This document shows, in pieces, positions 1 through 5,902 of a DNA stretch of 9,308 nt. Origin of the DNA: Gammaproteobacteria bacterium (GTDB lineage: Bacteria; Pseudomonadota; Gammaproteobacteria; Enterobacterales; Kangiellaceae); the NCBI GenBank assembly GCA_002401655.1, contig NVTT01000062.1, positions 8,477 to 17,784 on the forward strand. The letters are read 5' to 3'. The stretch's first letter is position 1. Each line of letters begins with the position of its first letter. A model generated the notes under the pieces. The model saw only the letters and a program-made list of their open reading frames with translations. It had not been told where the DNA came from and ran no database searches. The position numbers were made by a program, and so were the translations under genes.

Positions 1-881
1 GGAGGTGAAACGGCTGAGATACCTTCTGGAATATTTCTTACTTGAGAAATTTTCCCTTTATTTTTGTTTCCAGGAAGATGGCCTCCTGTACCAGTTTTTG
101 CACCTTGACCCCCTTTAAAATGAAACGCTTGAACATGAGACAATAAATTTTCTTGATAACCAAATCCCGCGCTAGCGTATTCATAAAAATATCGACTATT
201 AGCTTGTTGTTCTTCAGGAAGCATTCCACCTTCACCTGAACAGATACCAGTACCCGCTAATTCTGCGCCTTTTGCGAGGGATATTTTTGCTTCCTCAGAA
301 AGTGCGCCAAAACTCATGTCAGATACAAATAAAGGTATTTTTAATGTCATTGGTTTATCTGCATTAGGACCAATCACTAGCTCCGTAGCAACGGTTTGAT
401 CTTCCATTAATGGTTTATTAGCCATTTGTGCTGCCATTATTTGTAAGTCATCCCAGTGTGGCAGTAAATGGCGAGGGACACCCATGGAAGTCATCGGTCC
501 GTGATGACCAAATTTAGATAAACCATCCCGTGCTAACTGATGAATGAATTCGACTGTTGGTTCTTCTTTTGTTGCCATTGCGATTGGAACGGCATCTTTT
601 TTGGCGGTTATTCCTGGTCCTTCTTTGCTTATCATCGCGTCGGAAAACTGCTTATGAGTACCGTCACAAAAAGGTGTATTACCACTATGCTTGCATGCGC
701 ATAAATAGGCATCGCCGTCTTGTTCTGCGGTAAAGGATTTCGGAGTAAACGGTGTTCCTTTATGTGAGCCATCACAAAAGGGCTGATTGGCGGAGCGACC
801 ACAGGTACAAAAATAATAGTCTTCACCTTTTTTTAAGTTCACTTGCTTTGGTTTGTTATCTGCAATAATAGGTTTTGTCAT
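1..881 (-). CDS. Double-CDGSH iron-sulfur / FMN-binding glutamate synthase-domain fusion protein (3' end beyond window)
   Basis: The visible 293 codons show two parts. The N-terminus carries two CDGSH motifs of the form C-x-C-x8-C-x3-H: C25, C27, C36, H40 (ending FCDGSH) and C61, C63, C72, H76 (ending FCDGTH). Each should bind a 2Fe-2S cluster. From about residue 105 the protein resembles the FMN-binding central domain of glutamate synthase large subunits: SDMSFGALSEEA near 187-198, GICSGEGG at 212-219, KGGQGAKTGTGGHLPGNK at 257-273 and EGISAVSP at the cut end. There is no N-terminal glutaminase domain, as in the stand-alone FMN-binding glutamate synthase family. The true electron donor, substrate and reaction are not known from sequence. 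The ATG at 881 has GAGGA four bases upstream (minus strand), so the start is well supported. The gene lies 85 bases downstream of the cytochrome b561 gene on the same strand and may be co-transcribed. Family assignment is firm; function is inference. Confidence 0.9.
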   Translation of the reverse strand, partial: MTKPIIADNKPKQVNLKKGEDYYFCTCGRSANQPFCDGSHKGTPFTPKSFTAEQDGDAYLCACKHSGNTPFCDGTHKQFSDAMISKEGPGITAKKDAVPIAMATKEEPTVEFIHQLARDGLSKFGHHGPMTSMGVPRHLLPHWDDLQIMAAQMANKPLMEDQTVATELVIGPNADKPMTLKIPLFVSDMSFGALSEEAKISLAKGAELAGTGICSGEGGMLPEEQQANSRYFYEYASAGFGYQENLLSHVQAFHFKGGQGAKTGTGGHLPGNKNKGKISQVRNIPEGISAVSP

Positions 882-885
882 AAGT

Positions 886-890
886 TCCTC
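886..890 (-). promoter_or_regulatory. Ribosome binding site for the CDGSH fusion gene
   Basis: The minus strand reads GAGGA followed by ACTT and then ATG. It is one of the clearest Shine-Dalgarno sequences in the window and fixes the start at 881. Confidence 0.7.
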
Positions 891-923
891 GTGGTTCAAA
901 TAGTTTAATTAGTACAACGGATA

Positions 924-952
924 TGTGTTGTTCTAAATACAGCTAATGTCAA
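924..952 (-). promoter_or_regulatory. Possible promoter (-35 TTGACA) for the CDGSH fusion gene
   Basis: On the minus strand a perfect TTGACA lies at 952-947, between the cytochrome gene and the CDGSH gene. At 17-base spacing the -10 position reads AACACA, a poor match, so only the -35 half is convincing. If active, it would let the CDGSH gene be expressed independently of the cytochrome gene. Confidence 0.25.
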
Positions 953-966
953 TTCTTAAGATTCGT

Positions 967-1503
967 TTAAAAACTCATTCTTTTTAGAGCGCCATCTTTT
1001 TTGATAAATTGGTGATGGATCCCCACGGCTGCGTGACCTAGTACAGATACCATCAACATAATCCAAATAATGCCGTGGGCACTATGAGCTAGGTGAGCTA
1101 GTGATTCTGATTTGTCTAGTAACATAGGAAATTCAAACAGACCAAAAAAGCTAACTGGATAGCCTGCGGCTTGTGACATGACGATGCCAGAAAGCGGTTG
1201 TGCGAACATCAAAACGTAGAGTCCCCAATGCATTAACTTAGCCGCTAGCGCTTGTATTTTTTGAGTGCCTTTCGGAGCTTTAGGCGTAGTATTCATTAGT
1301 TTCCAAATAAAGCGAAGCATGATTAAAGTCAATACTAATGCCCCAAATGATTTATGCATGCCTGCCATTTCTAATTTCTCGGCTCCTTTTGGCATTCCAC
1401 TCATGGTATTTCCCGCAAAAATCATAAACGATAGCATGACAAATAACAGCCAATGAAAGATCTTTGTTACAATCCCATAATTACCTTCAGTATTTTTAAT
1501 CAT
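967..1503 (-). CDS. Cytochrome b561 (CybB-type diheme b cytochrome)
   Basis: This is a 178-residue four-helix inner-membrane protein of the prokaryotic cytochrome b561 family, which moves electrons between quinone pools and partner redox proteins. Hydrophobic segments lie near residues 12-33, 49-70, 90-112 and 143-165. Likely heme ligands are H17 (FHW), H50 (MHKSFG), H143 and H157. Their spacing of 33 and 14 residues is close to that recalled for E. coli CybB. The HWGLYVLMFAQPLSG stretch after M91 is typical of helix 3 in this family. Length matches the family. The start ATG at 1503 follows an A-rich stretch with a weak AGAG. The gene is divergent from a LysR regulator with a dyad between them, which suggests control by that regulator. 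It is followed on the same strand by the CDGSH fusion gene. The electron partner cannot be told from the sequence. Confidence 0.92.
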   Translation of the reverse strand: MIKNTEGNYGIVTKIFHWLLFVMLSFMIFAGNTMSGMPKGAEKLEMAGMHKSFGALVLTLIMLRFIWKLMNTTPKAPKGTQKIQALAAKLMHWGLYVLMFAQPLSGIVMSQAAGYPVSFFGLFEFPMLLDKSESLAHLAHSAHGIIWIMLMVSVLGHAAVGIHHQFIKKDGALKRMSF

Positions 1504-1586
1504 TTTTTATTCTCTTTATTGTTGTGTATTGAATGAATCGAAATAGTTAATTTCTTAATCATCTTGTCGATAATGGGAGTTTACTC

Positions 1587-1610
1587 GCTATCTTTATGTA
1601 GATAAATAGC
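1587..1610. promoter_or_regulatory. Candidate LysR-type operator: 24-bp imperfect dyad
   Basis: GCTAT at 1587-1591 is mirrored by ATAGC at 1606-1610, with further pairing inside (TATC at 1589-1592 and GATA at 1601-1604). The dyad lies between the divergent cytochrome b561 and LysR genes and contains T/A-rich symmetric positions of the kind LysR regulators bind. It ends two bases before a -10-like TATAAA (1612-1617) facing the regulator, so binding would overlap the regulator's own -35 region (autoregulation). Position and symmetry are seen directly; binding is inferred. Confidence 0.45.
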
Positions 1611-1611
1611 C

Positions 1612-1617
1612 TATAAA
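1612..1617 (+). promoter_or_regulatory. Possible -10 box of the LysR regulator gene
   Basis: TATAAA lies 40 bases upstream of the preferred start at 1658, immediately downstream of the dyad. The -35 position (1589-1594, TATCTT) is a poor match, as expected for a regulated promoter. Confidence 0.3.
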
Positions 1618-1657
1618 GAACAACATTGTTTCTATATCTTAACTAATGAGGTTGTTG

Positions 1658-2542
1658 ATGTCTCTTCTTGCTTATTTTGAAACCTACGTTGCTGTCCTAA
1701 AAACAGGCAGTTTTACCGATGCGGCTAAACTACTAAAAATGTCTAAGCCAGTAGTCAGTAAGCAAATTTCTGCTTTAGAAAAGCGATTAGGTGTGCAATT
1801 ACTTCATCGAACGACTCGACAGCTACAGCTTACAGAAGCGGGTAAAACCTTTGCACAATATGCTCAAAATATTGTTGCAACTGCTTTTGAAGCTGAGCAA
1901 TCGGTACAAACAGTGCAGAACGAATTAAAAGGTTCGCTCCGAATAGCCGCTTCAGAAAGTCTTGCTATGACCGTACTGCCTAAACTTCTAACTGACTTTC
2001 AACAAGCACATCCACAACTTCAAATAGACATTATGATATCTGGTGATTTCGTCGATCTATTGTCCGAAGGGATTGATATTGCACTGCGAATGGGAACCAT
2101 GGACGATTCTAGTCTAATCGCAAGACGTTTACTAACCTGTCATTTCCATGTTTTCGCTGCACCGAGTTACTGGGAAAGCAACGAGATCCCCAAACATCCG
2201 ACAGATCTTAAAAATCATAACTGCCTTATCTATTCACAAGGCCCGCAACCAGATCGATGGAAGTTTAAGGAAGAAAATGGTGATAATCTTAGTTTGAAAG
2301 TTGAGGGTAATTTGCGTTCCGGCCATGGTCAATTATTACTAGATGCAACAATCAATGGACAAGGGGTGATGATGGCTCCCACCTATTTAGTTAATGATGC
2401 ATTTAATCAGAGAAAGCTCATACCTGTTTTAGAGGATTATAAATTACAAGCCGTTGGTTTATATGCGTTATACCCGTATAGTAAATTTGTGCCAAAAAAG
2501 ACAACAACCTTTGTAAGCTTTTTAGTGGACAGATTGAATTAA
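1658..2542 (+). CDS. LysR-family transcriptional regulator (CrgA/AaeR-like)
   Basis: A 294-residue DNA-binding regulator. The winged helix-turn-helix is near the N-terminus: SFTDAAKLLKMSKPVVSK spans about residues 18-35, followed by ALEKRLGVQLLHRTTRQLQLTEAG. A linker helix follows, and the periplasmic-binding-protein-like effector domain runs from about residue 92 to the end. The effector-domain segments IDIALRMGTMDDSSLIAR and FHVFAAPSYW are typical of the CrgA-like subgroup. The start at 1658 is preferred over the in-frame ATG at 1646: GAGG (1648-1651) sits six bases before it, the 1646 codon has no Shine-Dalgarno, and the family normally begins with M-x-L-L-x-x-F. The inducer is unknown. 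The gene is divergent from cytochrome b561, its most likely target, and is followed at 101 bases by the gamma-glutamyltransferase gene, which could also be a target. Confidence 0.93.
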   Translation: MSLLAYFETYVAVLKTGSFTDAAKLLKMSKPVVSKQISALEKRLGVQLLHRTTRQLQLTEAGKTFAQYAQNIVATAFEAEQSVQTVQNELKGSLRIAASESLAMTVLPKLLTDFQQAHPQLQIDIMISGDFVDLLSEGIDIALRMGTMDDSSLIARRLLTCHFHVFAAPSYWESNEIPKHPTDLKNHNCLIYSQGPQPDRWKFKEENGDNLSLKVEGNLRSGHGQLLLDATINGQGVMMAPTYLVNDAFNQRKLIPVLEDYKLQAVGLYALYPYSKFVPKKTTTFVSFLVDRLN

Positions 2543-2609
2543 TAAATTATTTCTTATTAATTGCATCTTGTGCTATTTTTCAGACTAGTACGCCATACTG
2601 ACCGCACAA

Positions 2610-2615
2610 TATTAT
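2610..2615 (+). promoter_or_regulatory. Possible -10 box of the gamma-glutamyltransferase gene
   Basis: TATTAT matches the sigma-70 -10 consensus at five of six positions, but no good -35 lies 16-18 bases upstream. Transcription would begin near 2622, only a few bases before the ATG at 2626, which favours the downstream start at 2644. Confidence 0.25.
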
Positions 2616-2643
2616 CATCAATAAAATGAACAGCGAGATACAA

Positions 2644-4401
2644 ATGAACCTAATAAAAACTATTTTTCTCTTAATGTCGATTTCTCTTATCGGGATCTCC
2701 GAGGCCAAAGACAAAAAAGCCATCGGCATGGTGGTCACCGCAAACCCGGTTGCTACGGAAGCAGGGTTAAAAATTCTGCGTGCTGGTGGTTCGGCTATTG
2801 ATGCAGCTATTGCCGTTGAATCGACTTTAAGTTTAGTGGAACCTCAAAGTTCTGGATTAGGCGGTGGCGGGTTTATGGTTCACTATGATGCTAAAACCAA
2901 AACCATCGATTATTATAATGGCCGAGAGACAGCTCCACTGGGAGCCACTAAAGATATGTTTTTAGATAAGAATGGTAAAAAGTTGCATTTTCTTAAGGCA
3001 AAAGACAGCGGTTTCTCTATCGGCGTTCCCGGAATATTGTCTATGTTAGAAATGGCATACCAAAATCATGGAAAACTACCTTGGAAAGATTTATTTGATA
3101 CGGCGATTGATCATTCAACTAAAGGATTTGCTGTTTCGCCTCGCATGCATAAGTCAATTAAATTTTATGGGAAATATTTTTTTAAAAGCCGCGATCAAGG
3201 TCCCTTGGATCTCTACAATTACTTGCATCTCGATAACGGTAAAGCACTTCCTGTAGGACATATATTAAAAAATCCAAAATACGCAAAGACACTAAAAACT
3301 ATTGCACATAATCCGTCTGATTTTTACAACGGCAAAATCGCCGCTGAAATTGTAGCAAGTGCTCAGCAAACGCCAAATGCAGGCAAGCTGTCTAAAAAAG
3401 ATATGGCAAATTATAAAGCGGTTAAACGTGCGCCTTATTGTAGCAAATATCGTGAAAACAAGCTTTGTGGCTCGGCTTTACCTTCTTCATGGGTTTCGGT
3501 TTCAATGGTGATGAGTTTACTGAATGAAGCGCCTAAATTTTCAGCAAAAGGCTCTGACGATCCTGCAAACTGGACGTTACTTGCAGAAGCACTCCGTATT
3601 ACCTATGCCGATAATAATAAATTTATTGCCGATGATGATTTTGTAGAAGTGCCCATTAAAGGATTAATGAGTGATGCATATATTAAAGATAGAGCAAAAT
3701 TAATTTCACGAAGCGGAGCCAATAATAATATAGTGGCTGGTAACCCTTGGGACTATCAAGATAAAAATGTAGGGAAAAATTTTGGTAAAGATGCAACGCC
3801 CGATACTGAAGGCACTACTCATTTTGTTATTGTTGACGCCGAAGGAAACGTCGTTTCAATGACGGCAACCGTTGAAGGGTATTTTGGTTCTCAGAGAATG
3901 GCTGGCGGTATGATTCTTAATAATCAATTGACCGATTTTTCCTTTTATTATGAAGATGCAGAAGGTAGACCAATTGCAAATGCGGTTGCACCAGGTAAAC
4001 GCCCGCGGTCATCTATGTCTCCAACGATTGTGCTGGATGAAAACGATAATTTTTTAATGGCAGTTGGTTCTCCGGGTGGACGCAACATCATTTCTTACGT
4101 TGCAAAAGCAGTGGTAGGTATTTTGAGTTGGGGTATGAGTACACAGGATGCTATTGATTTACCTAATATGGTTGCGAAGACCGATCGAATAAGAATTGAA
4201 CGTCATAGAGCGACACCTGAGCTAATCAAAGCATTGAGAGATTTTGGCTATGATGTGTTTGAATCGGAAGGTGAGATATCAGGTTTGAGTGCCATTGTGA
4301 GATTATCAGATGGAAGTCTTCAAGGCGGTGCGGATCCAAGACGTGAGGGGACTGTTGGCATTTTGTATTCTACTGATTTAGAGAAAATAGAATCAGATTG
4401 A
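2644..4401 (+). CDS. ggt: Gamma-glutamyltransferase precursor (glutathione hydrolase), secreted
   Basis: This N-terminal nucleophile hydrolase removes or transfers the gamma-glutamyl group of glutathione and related peptides, normally in the periplasm. With the start at 2644 it has 585 residues and a Sec signal peptide (1-21: basic start, hydrophobic core, likely cut after ISEA). The in-frame ATG at 2626 would add six residues before the signal and lacks a Shine-Dalgarno; GAG stands before 2644. The autocleavage nucleophile is T391 in EGTTHFVIVD, giving a large subunit of about 370 and a small one of about 195 residues. Other expected residues are R94 (NGRETAP), N-N-Q-L-T-D431-F-S, S456-S457 in KRPRSSMSPTIV and the G478-G479 oxyanion glycines in SPGGRN. 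At the position of E. coli N411 this protein has Glu (TVEGYFGS), and the lid-loop region looks short, as in the cephalosporin-acylase-like and lidless branch. Such members may prefer other gamma-glutamyl or glutaryl substrates. It appears monocistronic. Confidence 0.95.
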   Translation: MNLIKTIFLLMSISLIGISEAKDKKAIGMVVTANPVATEAGLKILRAGGSAIDAAIAVESTLSLVEPQSSGLGGGGFMVHYDAKTKTIDYYNGRETAPLGATKDMFLDKNGKKLHFLKAKDSGFSIGVPGILSMLEMAYQNHGKLPWKDLFDTAIDHSTKGFAVSPRMHKSIKFYGKYFFKSRDQGPLDLYNYLHLDNGKALPVGHILKNPKYAKTLKTIAHNPSDFYNGKIAAEIVASAQQTPNAGKLSKKDMANYKAVKRAPYCSKYRENKLCGSALPSSWVSVSMVMSLLNEAPKFSAKGSDDPANWTLLAEALRITYADNNKFIADDDFVEVPIKGLMSDAYIKDRAKLISRSGANNNIVAGNPWDYQDKNVGKNFGKDATPDTEGTTHFVIVDAEGNVVSMTATVEGYFGSQRMAGGMILNNQLTDFSFYYEDAEGRPIANAVAPGKRPRSSMSPTIVLDENDNFLMAVGSPGGRNIISYVAKAVVGILSWGMSTQDAIDLPNMVAKTDRIRIERHRATPELIKALRDFGYDVFESEGEISGLSAIVRLSDGSLQGGADPRREGTVGILYSTDLEKIESD

Positions 4402-4413
4402 AGCTACTACTGA

Positions 4414-4463
4414 TTCAACATTAATCAAAAACATTTGAAGAAATTTGATTATGGAATGTTGAA
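4414..4463 (+). other. Large stem-loop just after ggt
   Basis: TTCAACATT (4414-4422) pairs with AATGTTGAA (4455-4463), and AATCAAA (4423-4429) pairs with TTTGATT (4444-4450). The result is 16 base pairs with a four-base bulge (4451-4454) and a 14-base loop, beginning 12 bases after the ggt stop. It is followed by A-rich, not T-rich, sequence on the plus strand, so it is not a standard intrinsic terminator. It may protect the mRNA 3' end or end transcription in another way. Confidence 0.5.
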
Positions 4464-4495
4464 AAAAACAAGAAGGGTCGGTTTACTTTAATACT

Positions 4496-4526
4496 AAAAA
4501 AAAAAAATTGCCATTTTAAATGGCAA
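4496..4526 (-). terminator. Intrinsic terminator reading on the minus strand
   Basis: The 19-base palindrome TTGCCATTT-T-AAATGGCAA (4508-4526) is flanked by 12 A residues (4496-4507). Read on the minus strand this is a GC-containing hairpin followed directly by 12 T residues, a textbook intrinsic terminator. The only minus-strand gene upstream of it is the FetB-like gene (5038-5742), so that transcript would run antisense through the whole acetyltransferase gene before ending here. The same bases also read as a plus-strand promoter (separate entry). Confidence 0.5.
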
Positions 4527-4535
4527 GATTATACT
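4496..4535 (+). promoter_or_regulatory. Sigma-70-like promoter with A-tract for the acetyltransferase gene
   Basis: On the plus strand an A12 tract (4496-4507), resembling an UP element, is followed by TTGCCA (4508-4513; five of six to TTGACA), 16 bases, and TATACT (4530-4535; five of six to TATAAT). This predicts transcription from about 4542 and a leader of roughly 40 bases before the ATG at 4581. The palindrome 4508-4526 covers the -35 box and spacer, so it could also serve as a repressor site. Confidence 0.5.
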
Positions 4536-4580
4536 AATTCTAAAAAATAATAAGACATAACCAATAACTCTATTAAAAAA

Positions 4581-5030
4581 ATGAATATTGAACGCTACTC
4601 CCAAGAAATCAATGAAGAGTTAATGAACCTGCTTTTTATAGCAGATCCAGACTTGCAAACAATTGAAAAGTACCTGCCTAATTCAACAATTTTTGTCGCG
4701 AAAGAATCAGATATTTTTGTTGGAATTGTCGTTATTATTTCAACCGGCGATCAATATGAGCTTAAAAATATTGCGGTTCATACGTCTTACCAAAACAGAG
4801 GTATTGCAAAGAAACTTATTTTTAAAGCCAAAGAATATGCTAAGAATAATGGCGCTTTAACTATCACTGTAGGAACTGGGAATTCTAGTTTGTCTCAATT
4901 GGCTTTATATCAAAAATGTGGTTTTAGAATGAAAAACATTGAGAAAAATTTCTTTTTAAAATATCCAGAGCCAATCTTTGAAAATGGCATTCGTTGTTTG
5001 GATTTGGTTATGTTAAGCGCAAAGTTATGA
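4581..5030 (+). CDS. GNAT-family N-acetyltransferase (YvbK-like)
   Basis: A 149-residue acetyltransferase that should use acetyl-CoA to modify an amine; the substrate is unknown. The acetyl-CoA pyrophosphate loop is Q71-N-R-G-I-A76 within the strand-helix ELKNIAVHTSYQNRGIAKKL. The following segment ITVGTGNSS (95-103), LALYQKCGFR (107-116), NFFLKYPEPIFENGI (123-137) and C139-L-D closely resembles the Bacillus YvbK/aminoglycoside-acetyltransferase-like GNAT group, as recalled from family knowledge. No resistance function should be assumed. The start ATG has no recognisable Shine-Dalgarno, only a run of A residues. The gene has its own candidate promoter upstream and ends seven bases from the stop of the opposing FetB-like gene. 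Its resemblance to Firmicute proteins and its position as a lone small gene between unrelated neighbours suggest, without proving, acquisition by transfer. Confidence 0.88.
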   Translation: MNIERYSQEINEELMNLLFIADPDLQTIEKYLPNSTIFVAKESDIFVGIVVIISTGDQYELKNIAVHTSYQNRGIAKKLIFKAKEYAKNNGALTITVGTGNSSLSQLALYQKCGFRMKNIEKNFFLKYPEPIFENGIRCLDLVMLSAKL

Positions 5031-5037
5031 AAGTCGG

Positions 5038-5742
5038 CTACTTTACTTTTTCTCTAATCAAATACAAAAACAAGGCCGCAGACAATCCACTTGAGGAAAA
5101 TATCATACACATCACCATAATCTGGTATCTAGCGGCAATAAAAGGCGAGACACCCGATAATATTTGCCCTGTCATCATACCCGGTAGAGAAACTAAACCA
5201 ACCGCGAATAGACTATTTACAATAGGAATTAAAGCCGCTTGAAATGCTTGGTTTCTTGCTAGACGATAGGGAACACCTCTATCTATTTCAGTATAAAATC
5301 GCTCCGCCGCTAAACTAACACTATTCATTGAACTGGCAAAAATCATACCGGCTAACGGAATAAAAAAACGTGTGGAATACCAAGGAGACAAATCTAGTAC
5401 ACCAATAATAACCACCATCAAAACAATTCCACCACCAACAAAAATTGAGAGGAGGCCTTTCTTATATAAAGTATTTCGTTTTTCTTTAACGGTGCGTAGC
5501 GCAATCCAGCTAGATACAAGTAACATAACCGCTAACACTAAAACAACCATCCAAGGATCGTTAGACTCAAAAATATACGCTAGAAAATAGCCGATCATCA
5601 AAAGCTGAAGTAGCATTCTTAATAATGCATACAAGTTGGTTTTTATTTCCAAAGTCCATTTAAATTGGATCGCTATGACCGCTATAACGGGCAATAGTAC
5701 CCAACCAAGGTCTATAAGTGAGATGTTTTCTATGGTATTCAT
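5038..5742 (-). CDS. fetB: FetB / UPF0014-family ABC transporter permease (no adjacent ATPase)
   Basis: A 234-residue inner-membrane protein with about six or seven hydrophobic segments. The signature region IPLAGMIFASSMNSVSLA, followed by a cytoplasmic basic/acidic stretch and then VGLVSLPGMMTGQILSG and SPFIAARYQIMVM, is diagnostic of the UPF0014/FetB family. In E. coli FetB pairs with the ATPase FetA and has been linked to iron export and oxidative-stress resistance. Here no ATPase gene lies on either side: one neighbour is the acetyltransferase and the other is the divergent c-di-GMP gene. It must work with an ATPase encoded elsewhere, or the family annotation as an iron exporter does not carry over. 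The ATG at 5742 lacks a clear Shine-Dalgarno but no better in-frame start is seen. The gene converges on the acetyltransferase with a 7-base gap, so its transcript end must overlap that gene. Confidence 0.85.
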   Translation of the reverse strand: MNTIENISLIDLGWVLLPVIAVIAIQFKWTLEIKTNLYALLRMLLQLLMIGYFLAYIFESNDPWMVVLVLAVMLLVSSWIALRTVKEKRNTLYKKGLLSIFVGGGIVLMVVIIGVLDLSPWYSTRFFIPLAGMIFASSMNSVSLAAERFYTEIDRGVPYRLARNQAFQAALIPIVNSLFAVGLVSLPGMMTGQILSGVSPFIAARYQIMVMCMIFSSSGLSAALFLYLIREKVK

Positions 5743-5823
5743 GATGATTCAATTTTAAATGAGTTTATTGATTTAGCGCAACTAAAGTTTTATTTTTCAT
5801 GTTATTGTAAATAAACTAGCCTT

Positions 5824-5847
5824 AATATTGATTTCAATAACAATATT
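5824..5847. promoter_or_regulatory. Nested dyad in the divergent fetB / c-di-GMP gene intergenic region
   Basis: AATATTG (5824-5830) is mirrored by CAATATT (5841-5847). Overlapping it, TATTGA-TT-TCAATA (5826-5839) is a second, perfect short dyad. The region lies between two divergent genes, so it is a plausible operator, though AT-rich sequence yields such dyads easily. Confidence 0.3.
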
Positions 5848-5856
5848 CTCAAATAA

Positions 5857-5885
5857 TTGGACTTTTAGTCTAACTTATTGATATT
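5857..5885 (+). promoter_or_regulatory. Possible promoter with a 17-base dyad for the c-di-GMP gene
   Basis: TTGGAC (5857-5862) and GATATT (5880-5885), spaced by 17 bases, form a weak sigma-70-like pair. The first box lies in a dyad TTGGACT-TTT-AGTCTAA (5857-5873), which has one mismatch. A start near 5892 would give a leader of about 80 bases containing the stem-loop at 5903-5949. Confidence 0.25.
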
Positions 5886-5902
5886 GTTTATTAAACTCCG
5901 AT

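Noticed and set aside
38..235. Minus-strand 65-codon open frame
   Set aside because: It lies wholly within the glutamate synthase domain coding region in another frame and shows no recognisable motif.
632..826. Minus-strand 64-codon open frame with histidines
   Set aside because: It is an alternate frame inside the CDGSH fusion gene, whose own frame carries clear family motifs and a good ribosome binding site.
1646..1657. Upstream ATG as start of the LysR gene
   Set aside because: It has no Shine-Dalgarno, and the GAGG that serves the ATG at 1658 overlaps it. The family N-terminus fits the later start.
2538..2561. Inverted repeat ATTAATAA / TTATTAAT at the end of the LysR gene as a terminator
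   Set aside because: The stem is made only of A-T pairs and no T-tract follows, so termination is not supported; chance is likely in this AT-rich stretch.
4581..5030. Aminoglycoside-resistance acetyltransferase
   Set aside because: The fold and acetyl-CoA motif are generic GNAT; nothing in the sequence specifies an aminoglycoside substrate.
4994..5242. Plus-strand 82-codon open frame bridging the acetyltransferase and fetB 3' ends
   Set aside because: It overlaps two well-supported genes, has no ribosome binding site and encodes no recognisable protein.
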